Assembly: GCA_023627715.1 (NCBI GenBank)
Contig: JAMAHW010000035.1
Location: forward strand, 1 to 64,000
Source: Periconia sp. R9002
Taxonomy: Eukaryota > Ascomycota > Dothideomycetes > Pleosporales > Periconiaceae
Direction of reading: 5' to 3'
Length of the DNA: 64,000 nucleotides
Positions 34,207 through 45,300 of the stretch are shown here, one piece after another. Under the pieces are notes generated by a model. It did not search any database, was not told the DNA's origin, and worked only from the letters and a program-made list of their open reading frames with translations. The position numbers and the translations under genes were made by a program. Each line of letters opens with the position of its first letter. The stretch's first letter is position 1.

Positions 34207-35308
34207 TTATACACCTCTGGCGTTCTTCCGCCAAAATTTGCGGTCGTAATTGACCTGCACGCCTTCATCCAGGTTGATCTTTTTCTCTTGCTGCGACTGT
34301 GTTTGTGTCAATGTCATGGAGTGGGTCCCCTCTTCCCACTCATCGTCTTCGCGGTCCAGATCTGCACGCCGCCTGCGTTCTTTAGCCTCGCGTTCCGCTT
34401 CATCATGGAGACAATCTTCCATGGCTTCTTTCCACATTGCATTCCTTTTACGAAGTAGCTCGCTTTGTTTCCGCTTCCCTCCTTTTCTTTTTTGTAAACC
34501 TGCCTTTTGTGCAGCCATAAGCGTACGTAAACTCTTTTCCGCCGCTATTCCTTCTTCCGCAGCCTTTTCCCTAATGCTGCGGGGGTCATTCTCCCGATGC
34601 GCGAAGACCGGCGTCGCCTTGTAGGTATGTCTAGAGGGGAAGGGCGGGAAGTGTGCTGGTATGTATTTGCGGCTTTCTTTATCAGCCTTGCCGGATAATT
34701 CTGGACCTAGCAGTCCTTCGAAATCAGGTGGTGGGGGTTCGATGTCATCTGATGGAGCAAATGGAGGTTGTAGGATCGCCGGTGGCACAGATCCATGATC
34801 GAGATGGTTTTCAAGAGCAGAGGAGCCGTCGATTCCAGAAGATTTAAGCGCATATATCCAATCGTGCGGTACAGTTTCCGTGCGTCGCGCGCTGGACATG
34901 GACTTGCGAACATCCGCGAGAAAGTTGGTCATAACTTGGCAATGTTAGCAATGTAAAATCTTATCCGTAGAGCATCTGCAAGCGAAGCATACAGTCATCA
35001 ACGAGCCCACTGAATTGCTCCAGGGCTTCTGGCCGTGAGCTGTCGAACCCGATGCCTTTGCATTGCACTGCTATTGCCCGCCGCAACTGGTGGTCGAAAA
35101 ATTGCTTGTCGCCTGTTGCACCAAATCCCCCGCCAAGAGGCTCTACGATGTGCTGAATGGGTTGCGTGTGTTGCAGTTTGTGAACGATTTTGCGCTTCTT
35201 CGGGTGCGGCTCGCCATATGTCGGTATCGCCTCTTCGGCGTGAGCCCGCTTCATGCCTGCGGCAGTACCGTGACTGGCGGCACTGAGGGGTGAGATCAAT
35301 CCGGGCAT
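34207..35308 (-). CDS. TAF8: TFIID subunit 8 (TAF8), histone-fold protein
   Basis: Two exons, 35308-34993 and 34934-34207, with a 58-nt intron (GTATGC donor, GCTAAC branch, CCAAG acceptor); about 347 aa. The splice yields LVDDFMTNFLADVRKSMSSARRT, which completes the long second helix of the histone fold; without it the frame stops after LQMLYG. The bromodomain-associated/histone fold spans roughly residues 70-135 (LRRAIAVQCKGIGFDSSRPE...). The TAF8 C-terminal motif follows: FPPFPSRHTYKATPVF near residue 200. A Lys/Arg-rich region and acidic tail end the protein. TAF8 pairs with TAF10 within TFIID for RNA polymerase II initiation in the nucleus. It is divergent from COX7A. Confidence 0.9.
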
Positions 35309-35726
35309 AAGCCTACGCTGGCTTTGTCACTTCTCAGATGGTGGATGGTATTGGATAGGTACAAGGCGCGAGGAAGTCGGAGGTCGTTATGCGAGGTGAA
35401 AGCGCAAGTGTGACGGTGGCGAAGGCGCAGTTGAAGAAGTTTTAGACGTTATGATAGGGAAAGGTGAAAGCGTCCGTATTTTCGCAGGCGGTGGCCGCGC
35501 GCTGGGTTGCTGGGGAGAGGTTTACCATGCGGTGCTGTCAAGCTCCCAGATCGCGAGGCGAGGACGCGCGGTCCGTGCGTCGCCTTATGTAATATATGTG
35601 GCCCATGCGTCTGCGTCTTTCGCATCACGCCAGGTGAACGTCGAGCAAGCTTCGACTCACAATACCAGCTCCACACACCCACGTTTCGATCCAGAACCCT
35701 CTCCACTCACCAACACTCCATTCGCC
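35309..35726. promoter_or_regulatory. Divergent promoter region between TAF8 and COX7A
   Basis: 418 bases between start codons pointing apart, presumably holding both promoters. The last 100 bases, a C/A-rich leader, precede COX7A. No defined site is called. Confidence 0.45.
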
Positions 35727-36181
35727 ATGGCCGTCAAACCTATTACCGGAGTATGTGTTGCAATTGAGTACTACCAGCGCCCCAAGGGGGGAGGGGTGCC
35801 AACTCCATGACACAATGCTAACGATGAGCACACAGATGCTCCGGAGAACCATTGTTCTCGACCTCTCCGTTGCGATGGGTACGTAACTCTTGATTCTTGC
35901 CAGGACCGAGGGCACACAGCTCGATTCAGCTTCCAGCTGCACCACTCGCTATATCACTTTGCTAACTCCTCTACACAGGTCTCGGCGTTACCGGCGCATA
36001 CGGCTGGTGGTACGGTATGTACAATTCGAACTCAACATGCACCAAGCGCGTTCCAGTCGAAAGTCGAGAGTATTTTTTCAGCTAATGTAGCGTAGGCTAT
36101 CACGTCCCTGCCGTCCGACACCGCGACGCCTACTACGAGAAGATCGAAAACGACCGTGCCCGTGCCCTCTCCCAGAACTAA
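35727..36181 (+). CDS. Cytochrome c oxidase subunit 7A (COX9-type)
   Basis: Four small exons, 35727-35750, 35836-35878, 35979-36014 and 36096-36181, encode only 62 aa. All three introns are GT-AG (GTATGT, GTACGT and GTATGT donors) and the junctions keep frame. The product starts MAVKPITGMLRRTIVLD. One membrane helix covers about residues 13-36 (IVLDLSVAMGLGVTGAYGWWYG), followed by a basic/acidic matrix or intermembrane tail that includes RHRDAYYEKIE. This is the pattern of fungal cytochrome c oxidase subunit VIIa, a single-helix subunit in the inner mitochondrial membrane needed for complex IV assembly. It has the highest intron density in the window (three introns in 189 coding nucleotides), so it is invisible to simple ORF search. 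Confidence 0.9.
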
Positions 36182-38498
36182 GCCTCTCACACTGCCAATT
36201 TACGTCTCTTTTGTTTGAAGGTGGATGGGATCTGAACATAGACAGGCCGGAACCGGGCGAGTGTCGAATGTATCATAGTGGGGTAGACTCGATCAGCCAA
36301 CGAAATCAAAGCAATCAATCAGTCAAATCAACATGTTCAACCCTCGAATTTCTTATGTCTGTATCATTTACTTCTGAAAGGATCCGCGTATATGATGTAG
36401 TCGTGTGTGTTCTGTCCGACTTGTTGCCCACTGAGCAGTACTACACCCATTAGAACCCGTGATGAACGCTGCACTCATTCAACCCCCGTAGAAAATCAAT
36501 TTATAGCTCTAATGAGGAAGACCCAAGCTTCATTCACTTTCTCTCGCAAGGAGAATGTTCCTTAAAAGTAGGGTACAGGGAAAATAGAAACAGTCCAACA
36601 CTTTGTGAAAAGAACCTCACGATTAATTTAGCGACCAAGATGTTATCTCTCTGCCGCGCATCTTAACGACGATGTGAAGGCCTCGCAATTAGTCGAAGTT
36701 GCAGAAAACGAGCTCCAGCCCAGCATTAAAAATAATATCAACTCTAGTAGTTCTGTATAGGCTGAAAGAAGGGGGATGCTGCATGGCTTCATGCTATGAT
36801 TTGCCTATTTCTTCGTGTAGCTCAATTCTCCTACATACGCATCAATATCTACGAATAATACGCAAGTCAGACCAGTTCGACAAAAAAACATGTTGAAACA
36901 AAAATCTGTGCAACAAACTACAATTGAGACGGTTCAATGGAGACAATCGATCCATTTACCTCACGCCTATTACAACAAAACACATACTGTACGCCAAAAC
37001 ACTCAACCCGTTTGTAGAGGGAAAGCCACATCTGTACAACATACATACATACTTACTATCCTATCAATCGCGTTAATGTACACATCCACATGTCGGTATA
37101 CATCTTACCGTCTCAGAAACAAAAAACCCCCCTTTACATATCTCACTCCCAGCTTCACGTCTACCAACTCCAACTACTTTCCTGTCCACCCACCCCTTAT
37201 CTACACCTGTGCATAGTCTCCAACCTTACTCCTACCACGCGTGCCCGAAAAATTCAACACATCAGGAATCAATACCGCTTTTCCCAGCAGCACAAACAAA
37301 AGTAACGAAGAAACATAACATCCCCCACCTCATGCCGATCAAAACACCACGACCACGCCTTCTAGACTGAGACAGATCCATTCATCCATGCATAACCAGC
37401 TCATGCGTTCATTCATTCATCGGGAGAGGTTGATAGTAGGCTAGAGCAGGACCTCGTCGCAACATGTCATCCATCATAAGTTCATAGGTACACTATTGGC
37501 TTCCACGCTTGTACGTCTCTGGGGTGGTGGTGTGGAAGGGGAGGAGGGTGAGGAGGTCTAGTTGGTTCTTTTGATGGCGATGGGATTATGTATGTGTCGG
37601 GGGATATGTACCCGCGTACTGGATAGATACATACCACAAAGAGATACATGTCTACTTCGCCACGATCGATACATTCCCCCCGGTCCTTTGTATGAGCGAA
37701 AGTGACATGGTTGAGAGGAGTCACCCTCCCTGCCCTCGATGGTTCTTCTCGTGGAGTAGAGAGGTGAGTGAGGCGCTTACTTGTCAACCAACTGTTTGAT
37801 GGAAGGGGGGAGGGGGTGTGTTTGTACATTCCGTCAAACAGGAGCCGGTTTGGTTCAGATTGGGTATTGGGGGGTTTCTTCACGGTGTTTTTTTTGTCTT
37901 TGTTGATGATGAAGTTATTATCCATGTCCGTGTTGAGGACTTACGATATTAGAGGGTATTAATCCTTATTGTTTAGACAATGAGTACGACTTCAATAAAT
38001 ACATGATGACATTCCACACATGTATCCTCTACATACTCTCATCCACCCTCTCCGTCAAGCCTTCCTTCAGCATGCACATACACTTGCAGTAACGAGTCCT
38101 ACACCAAACGACATGATCCTGGGTAGAAACGACGTCGATGATGGCCGACATGCGGGTGAGCTGAATGAAAGGAACAGATTTAGGCGCATGGATGTATGTA
38201 TCGTGCCTGATCTGGAGGTATTGTGAAGCGGGAAGGGAAGGTGTCAGAAAAAGGTACCTACTTAACTACCTAAGTACTTTACTCGCTGGGACAAAATCCC
38301 TACGCCGCCATAGCACATAAGAAATTTCCAACAAGACAAAGTAGAAGTCGAAGAATTGCGTACCTACAAAATTCCAATCCACCTAGTTCGACATGGATGG
38401 AGAACAAACGTATCAGAAGGGTACTTATGCCGAGTGTAATAATGGACAGGCAGTGTTTCATGTCTCTCCCCCCGCCCCTTCATCGTCCTCTTCCTCCC

Positions 38499-38521
38499 CA
38501 CACACACACACACACACACAC
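38499..38521. repeat. (CA)n microsatellite
   Basis: About eleven CA units, perfect, flanked by C-rich sequence. Confidence 0.95.
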
Positions 38522-39452
38522 TTTGCCTTCCGTTTTACCCTCTCCAACAGCAGATGAACGCGCATTTCAGAAACCGGAAGAGAAGCCGGGAAATTGGGAG
38601 AGGAAAGGGGTAACAAGAAAAAAAGGGGTCTAGGGTCAAAGTGTAGAAATGAAGGGAGGTTAGGAAAATCGTAATAAGAAAAAGAAGTGAGAAGGGTAAG
38701 TACGTATATTGTAGCTAATGAACGACTGGTCAGACTGGGACAGTAGAAAAGAAGGTTTATGTCTTGGGGAAGGGGGGGTTTCTTTTTTTCTCTCCCTCTC
38801 GATCGCTGGCGGGGGTGCAACGTGGAAAAAGAATCGACGTGGCATGACGGCACACAAACAGGCGGAGTTGGGTGAGAGTCGTACTACGCAATAGATAGTT
38901 ACTGGCCTGTTGCGCGCAAGGTGGGTAGAGTACATGTCATGCGTCGTGTATCGATCGTCAAACACTTGCTTGCGTGTTCGTGTGCGTGCGTGCGTGTGTG
39001 TGCCCGTGGGAAGTTCCAAGGCCCGCCACCATAGGCAGAACGACCTTTGCTTTTTCCTCGAAACTTACCATCCGTTAAACTTTATTCCGTTTTGGGGGGT
39101 GCTTTTTGGCTCTTTTTGTTCCCTCTCTTGTTCATGGTTGACGGCGGTGGTGGGCCAAGTGGTGAGCTGGTACAAATGTTGGGAGGTACATAGGAAAAAT
39201 ATTCCAGGGTAATCAAAGTGGCACGAAACCAATAACTAGTCGGCTTAGGCAACGTGCATATACACAAAGCAATCAATGTGTGTAGTGTAGAGTGCAGGCA
39301 ATGCGTGGCAGGCCTTGATACACAGACACACACAGGCACCACAACAGCGCGCACCATGTATGCGAGACTTTTGAACTTGGCTTCACATGGTATAGGAATG
39401 GCATACGGACTGAGGAACAGGAACATGTAAAAAAAAAAAAACATGAAAGATG

Positions 39453-39478
39453 GAATGGAATGGAATGGAATGGGATGA
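39453..39478. repeat. (GGAAT)n short tandem repeat
   Basis: Five near-perfect TGGAA/GGAAT pentamers that then degenerate (GGGAT, GAAAT). A 13-base A run lies just to the left, flanked by ACATG on both sides. Confidence 0.85.
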
Positions 39479-40808
39479 AATGGGTGATGGGTGGGATGAG
39501 ACGGGGTGTGGAATGGCTGAATGGAGTCATGGACGGATGGGGATTAGATGCAGGAACGAGCGGCGCTAGGCGCGCAACATGGAGTGTGAGCAGAGTCGCT
39601 CAGTCGCTCGCTGCCTTGCCACGCTCTGCCAGGGCCGTCAACTGGACAGGGCCTTAGGCTGGCTGCTGCAGGGCTTGGGCAATGGGCAGGGGATCCGGAG
39701 AGAAAGGTCAAGCCAACCAGCTGGGTACATTGTCCATCGACTGTACAATGATCGACGTGTCGCCGCCGCCGCTCCATCATTCATTGACTGATGGAGTAGA
39801 GCCTCGTAACACGACCAGTTGCATCTTCAGATCGGTCCCGCCACGAGCAGAGGGAGACGAGATGTTCCAGACGTTTGTTGCCCGCCGAAATGTCGGTGGG
39901 AAAAGAAGGACGTGACTATTTTTTCCGGGGTGGGGATGGGATGGGGGAGACGTTGAGGGCAGATTCTGGATGGGTGGTTAGTGGGAGTAGGGGACCGGGG
40001 TGACAGGACGTGACAGACAAAGCTCGAGCTCAACGACTGACACGAGAGAAGGCGGTCCAAGACGAGCCAACGACACGATCAAAAAAGGGGTTCGTTCTGG
40101 ATGATGGACGGCGGACGCTACGGTACCGTCACGTATTATTACATAGCTATTCCACGGACACTTGAGTTGCTAGGGTCACTTTGGTCATGTTGGTCCGCAT
40201 GGTACTTAGTGGGCGAAGCCGCTGGCTTGTGTGCCTGTGGGCACCGGAGTTGGGTTATAAATAATTGCGACAAAAAGGCAGACTACATCATCATCTGCTG
40301 CGTCCGAGGGAAGGCTGGCCATGCAAGCAACGGTTTCTCTTTCAAGGGACGAGGTGAGATACTAGGTAGGTGGCTACGTGCTTGGATGGATCCAAAGAGT
40401 TGAATGTGGATGGGTGGTTGTTTTGGTGGGGGGAGCCACTGCTGAACCGCTGCACTACTTGTAGTTAGGGTAGGGATGCATCGAGTAGGTAACTGATCAG
40501 AACGACTCGGGCCTACGGCGAATGAGACGAGGCGGAGGCTTTGGGTGCAGCATGTACTGAGAGTGAAGAGTCCCCAATCAAGCGTGCGAAGGAGGACAAG
40601 CCGGGAAGCAGGCACAGCCGTGGCTGGCAACAGCAATCACACAGACTGGGTTAGTGGCGGAGGCGCTCGTCGGGGGGCTAACTGGTCCCATCGATAGGCG
40701 AGGAAGCGCAATGCAATCACTGTAGGTAGTTTCAGCACCTGGACTACCTAACAGAACACAGCAAAGCAGTGCAGGCAGAAGATGATGCAAACCACCGTGA
40801 GGCAGCCG

Positions 40809-40842
40809 GCAGGCAGGCAGGCGGGCAGGCAGACAGACGGAC
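40809..40842. repeat. (GGCA)n short tandem repeat
   Basis: Repeats of GGCA with a few variants (GGCG, GACA) in the stretch after the CGGCAGG start. Confidence 0.8.
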
Positions 40843-41415
40843 ACCTACAAGGTGCTCGAGGGCGAGGACGGGGGACGAGGACGAGGGCGGAGCATGAGGG
40901 GTCAGATCAGCCAGAAACTCGGAGGTGACGCAGAGAGAGAGAATGAGAGAGTGTGTGTGTCTGCATCGTGTGTGCTAATCCCCAGTAACGTGTATGGACT
41001 TGGACTTGGTGTACCTATGTGGAGGGGACTAGCTGGTGACTTAGCAAGTAACTGTAACTACAAGCAGCCGAAACGACAGCGAGACGGGTGATCGATTTGT
41101 CTGAGCCAGGATGTGGCCCCCCTGCCGACATGGTTGTCACACTCAAGTCAGTCCTCCGTCAGGGAAGAAAGAGGAGGGAAAAGCAGGCCAAAAGGAAATA
41201 TTGCGTACACATGACTGATTCTTAGCTACATACATAGATAGGTAGATAGACAGACAAAGGCACAGGACAGAGTGACCAGCAGCAGGGCAAAAGTGAGGCA
41301 GCCATGGTTTTTGGCTGGCCTCTCTGTCCACTGTCGACTGTTCAGCCAGCGGTGTAACCAACTAGGGTAGAGGACGATTTGCGGTAGGATACCGGTAGCC
41401 CAGCCAGGTAGAGTA

Positions 41416-41455
41416 GGGTAGGGTAGGGTAGGGTAGGGTAGGGAAGGGAAGGGTA
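41416..41455. repeat. (GGGTA/GGGAA)8 tandem pentamer
   Basis: Five perfect GGGTA units, two GGGAA units and one more GGGTA. The spaced GGG runs could fold into a G-quadruplex. It resembles a telomere repeat but differs from the ascomycete TTAGGG unit and is internal. Confidence 0.9.
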
Positions 41456-42304
41456 GGCGTGGGTGGGTAGGCGTAGCTGGTGTTTGTTAGAGTGGGCCCT
41501 TCAATCCCCCCCGGCCACTCTGCTAATCTTGCATCCTTCCCATCCACGACTTCCTCAAGTCACTCCTCACACACCACACACCACACTGCACTCTCCCCTT
41601 CACACTCCCTCTCCCTCTCCCCTCCCCCCTTCCCTCTCTCTATCTTCATCCGCTCTCTCACCGCAAAAGAGCTGTCGACGGCCACGGCGAGACCTGGAAT
41701 CTACCCGTACACCTCTCACACCCGCCGCCGCAACAACGGCAACGCCCGCGCCAGCGGCCGTTCGTACCCACCCACTTACACTCACCACGCCCACCAGCCT
41801 TCTGCTTCTCACACCTCGCTCGCCATAGTTTGGCGCGCCATCTTTGGTACACCTGTGTCATCGTCACCCACCAACTACCATTCGAGCCCGCCATTTGCCT
41901 CCTCCACCTGCCCTCTACACTCTCTCCAAGTGAACTTGCCTTCGCTCTTTGGCGCCCGCCGCCTCTCTTCGCACCCTCGCAACTCTTCTCTGCGTCCTCC
42001 CGCCGACTCGACACCCCAGTCACCACGGATGCCGCTACCCTCGTGACTCGACCGATTCTTGGACGTGGCTATCATACCCTTCCCTTCTCACGTCCACCTA
42101 GCACTCGACTTCGCCAGTGCTTCGACCTACGCACGGGCCGGCATCGTCTTTCTCTTCATTCCACGCCCGTGATACTACGACTTCTCACTTGTACCCTCCT
42201 TGTAGTTGCCAATCACTCACCCGCACCTGCACCTGCATGGTCACAGTTCGACATAGTCGTCGCGGATCCCACCGCGTTTCCGACTGCTCTGTTCTGTCTC
42301 CAAC

Positions 42305-45300
42305 ATGAACAACCCCAACTACCCCCCCAACATGATGGCCGCCGCTGCCAATAATCGAGGGACGAATGTAATGCAGTTCTTATTACGCCATTTCCAGCAG
42401 AGTCAAGCCAACGCTCAGCCGGGTTGGCAGCAGACAGTCGCTCCCGAGGAGCGTGCACGCAATGCCTCTCAGGTCTTCACTTCGTTTCGTTTGCTCAAGG
42501 CGGATCAAAGTGAGCAGCACATCTTACAGGGCGCCATGCAAGTCGAAAACCAGACCTTCATTGCTTCTGGGAGTAAAGACCAATACAACATGAGCATCCG
42601 ACAAAAGCTCGCACAAATGCAGACGATCCGTCAGCAGCAAATGACGCAGATGCAGGGAAATATGGCAAAGCCCATGAACCAGATGAATCCCGCGCAACTG
42701 AACCCGGGTGCCCCGATGGGAGGCATGATGATGGGCGGTCAAAATGGTCAGCAGATGCGCCCCAACGGCCCCGGAGCCATGGGGCAGGGCTTTGGTAACC
42801 CACAGCTTCAAGGTCCCATGCAGGTAACACCCATTCCCATGGCCCAAAGCGGTTCGTCCATGGGCATGAACGCGGGGAACAACCGTTCTCCTGCCCAGCC
42901 GCAGGCGAAGCCACAGCAGCCGAATATGCCTCAAAGTCAGGCACAATCCAACGCCATCGTGAATAAGCTTGCGACGAAGCTAATGGAGAGTGCCGGAGAC
43001 AATGTCAAGCACCAATACCAACAGGAAGTGAACCAATGGCCCGAAGAGAGGAAGCAGCAACTGATGAGCCGCGGCATCAACCCCATCTTCATGAAATTCA
43101 GACAGCAGGCCGAGACCCTGATTAAGAGCGGCAGATTTCCAAACCTACCACAGATGGCAGGCATGGGAGGTCAAGGCCAGCCCAACCAAGGTGGACAAGG
43201 TATGCAGCAGCAGCCAGGGCAGATGCAGAACCAAGCCAACGTCTTGAACCAATCGCGCCCTTCCAATCAAGGATTTGACTTCGATGCTCTAACTAACCAA
43301 CAAGAAGGGGCATTGCAAGTTCAGGGCCAAGGACAGGAGGTCGTCCCTGCCAGCAACAATGCCATGGGTGGACAAATGGGTTTCCCCGGTCAGGATCCAC
43401 AAACTGGGCAACAGCAGCAGCAGAGTAACAATCTCGCTCAACGCCAGGCTCAAGCTCAAGCCCAAACCGCTGCTTTCCAGAACATGAATCCAATGCAAGG
43501 CATGTCTCACCTCCAGCGCCAGGCGCAGGTTCAAGCCACAGCTCAAGCACGCGCCCAAATACAGCAAGCTCAAGCGCAGCAGCAACAGCAGCAACAAGCG
43601 CAGCAGCACCAACAGCAGCAGCGCACTTCGAATCAGATGCTTCAGGGTCAAGTAGGTGGCTTGAACCTCCCACCTGGTGCTCAGCAGAGCCCTGCTATGA
43701 CGATGCTTAATCGACCTATGCCTCCTCCCGGCCAGCCAGGCCAGCCAGGTCCCTCGACTCCGCAGCAACGCCCACAATCTCAAATGCCACAAATGACCCC
43801 TCAAGGGGGTATTTCGGACCCTCAGTTGACTCAACTGATGTTTGAAGCTCAACAACGGGCCAAGGCAGTGGGCCTACAGGGACAGCCTTTGAACGAACAG
43901 ACAAGATTGAGGCTCATGGGAGATATGGATCCTGCGGTGAAACAACAGCTGCTCAAAATACCCGATCAGAATTTCCGTCAAATATTGCAGATGCAGAACA
44001 GGGGCCCGGGCCCGTTACAAAATGGAATGTTCCCTGGCGGTCAACCGGGCCAACCCAATTTGCAGATAATGGGTCAAGGCCAGGGAGTTCAGATGGGCGG
44101 TATGCCTGCAGGCATGATGAATGGAGCAGCGATGGCGAATATGCGCCCTGGTGGTATGAATATGGGTCAGCAAGCGTCCGGTCCCCTGGGAGGCCAACAA
44201 ACACCTATGGGGGGGCAACGTCCGGGTTTGCAGCAGCAGCAACAACAACGGCTTGCTACGGCACAGGCATTGCTTCAACAAAACCCGGGTATTATTCCGC
44301 GAACCGATAATTCACAATTCCCGCCGGGCGTGCTGAATGATGCCGTTCGCCAGAACGTCCCCAGCAATGTCAAAACATGGGCCCAACTGAAGCAGTGGAT
44401 GCAGAGCAATACCTCCATGGTGCCTGGCGTGGACGCTCAGAAACTGCTCCTCCTTCAAGTCCTACACTGGCAAGATGCTATGCGACAGCAACATCTGGCA
44501 GTGCAACAACAGCAGCAACAGCAGGCACAACAGCAGCAGACGCAACAAGCGCAGGCACAGCAGCGGCAGCAAAACGGTGTCTTTGCTGGTCGACCCCCTC
44601 AGCCTACTGGTATTGCTCCGCCTGCCCAAATGACCCCTGGATCGGCACCTGCACGGCCTCAACAACCGCCGAACATGGCGAACTTGGGCAACATCACCGT
44701 CACTCCCCAGGAAATCCATGCAGTCCGCATGAAGCTGCCACCTCATCAAGCCAATGCTACCGATGACCAGCTGCGCACTTTCGTGATGCAACAGAAGAAG
44801 ATGAGACAACAACAGCTTCAGCAGCAGGCGAATATGAACCCGCAAGCCCAACAGCGACCTCAACCCCCAGCACCAGCACAGCAGCCCCCGGTGAACATGG
44901 CCGGCCAAATGCCACCCCAAGGATCCCGTCCCCCAACTGCGCAGGCGACACCTGCACAGCCGACACCCCAAACCAAATCGGTCGGCCCACCCCAGCAACC
45001 TCCTCAGACTACCCAAGCAAATTCTGCGACTGCCTTGAACAAGGGCACCAAGCGACCAAATGACGATAGCGGGGATGCGACCACGGATGGTCCCTCTGCG
45101 AATATGGCCCCTCAAGCACCGGCTATGGTTCCTTCGAGATCTCAACCAGGGGCGAATCTGAGTCAAGAGCAATTGTCGAAAATGACTCCACAGATGCGAG
45201 CAAATCTGATGAAAGCGCAGGATGCCTCTAACAACAAATCACAGCAACCTCGGGCCTCGAACATGGAGGAAATCACCGCCAAGATAAGAGACCCTGCGCA

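Larger units (their letters stand above)
36182..42304. other. Six-kilobase gene-free region upstream of MED15
   Basis: No supported gene. The COX7A 3' region is on the left. The rest is dense in simple repeats: CA, GTGC, GGAAT, GGCA, GATA-like and GGGTA runs, plus a 13-base A run (39429-39441). Frames up to 188 codons just before MED15 (41480-42304) are the translation of a pyrimidine-rich leader and have no start context or domain. Much of the right third may be MED15 promoter and 5' untranslated region. A non-coding RNA cannot be excluded. Confidence 0.5.

Noticed and set aside
41416..41455. Telomere repeat
   Set aside because: The unit is GGGTA, not TTAGGG; it is short, internal and flanked by ordinary sequence.
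41480..42304. Frames of up to 188 codons just upstream of MED15
   Set aside because: They translate a CT-rich leader; residues are almost only Pro, Ser, Thr, Leu and Arg, and the frames lack conserved features.
36182..42304. CRISPR array or tandem satellite
   Set aside because: The repeats here are 2-5-base microsatellites without unique spacers of constant length.
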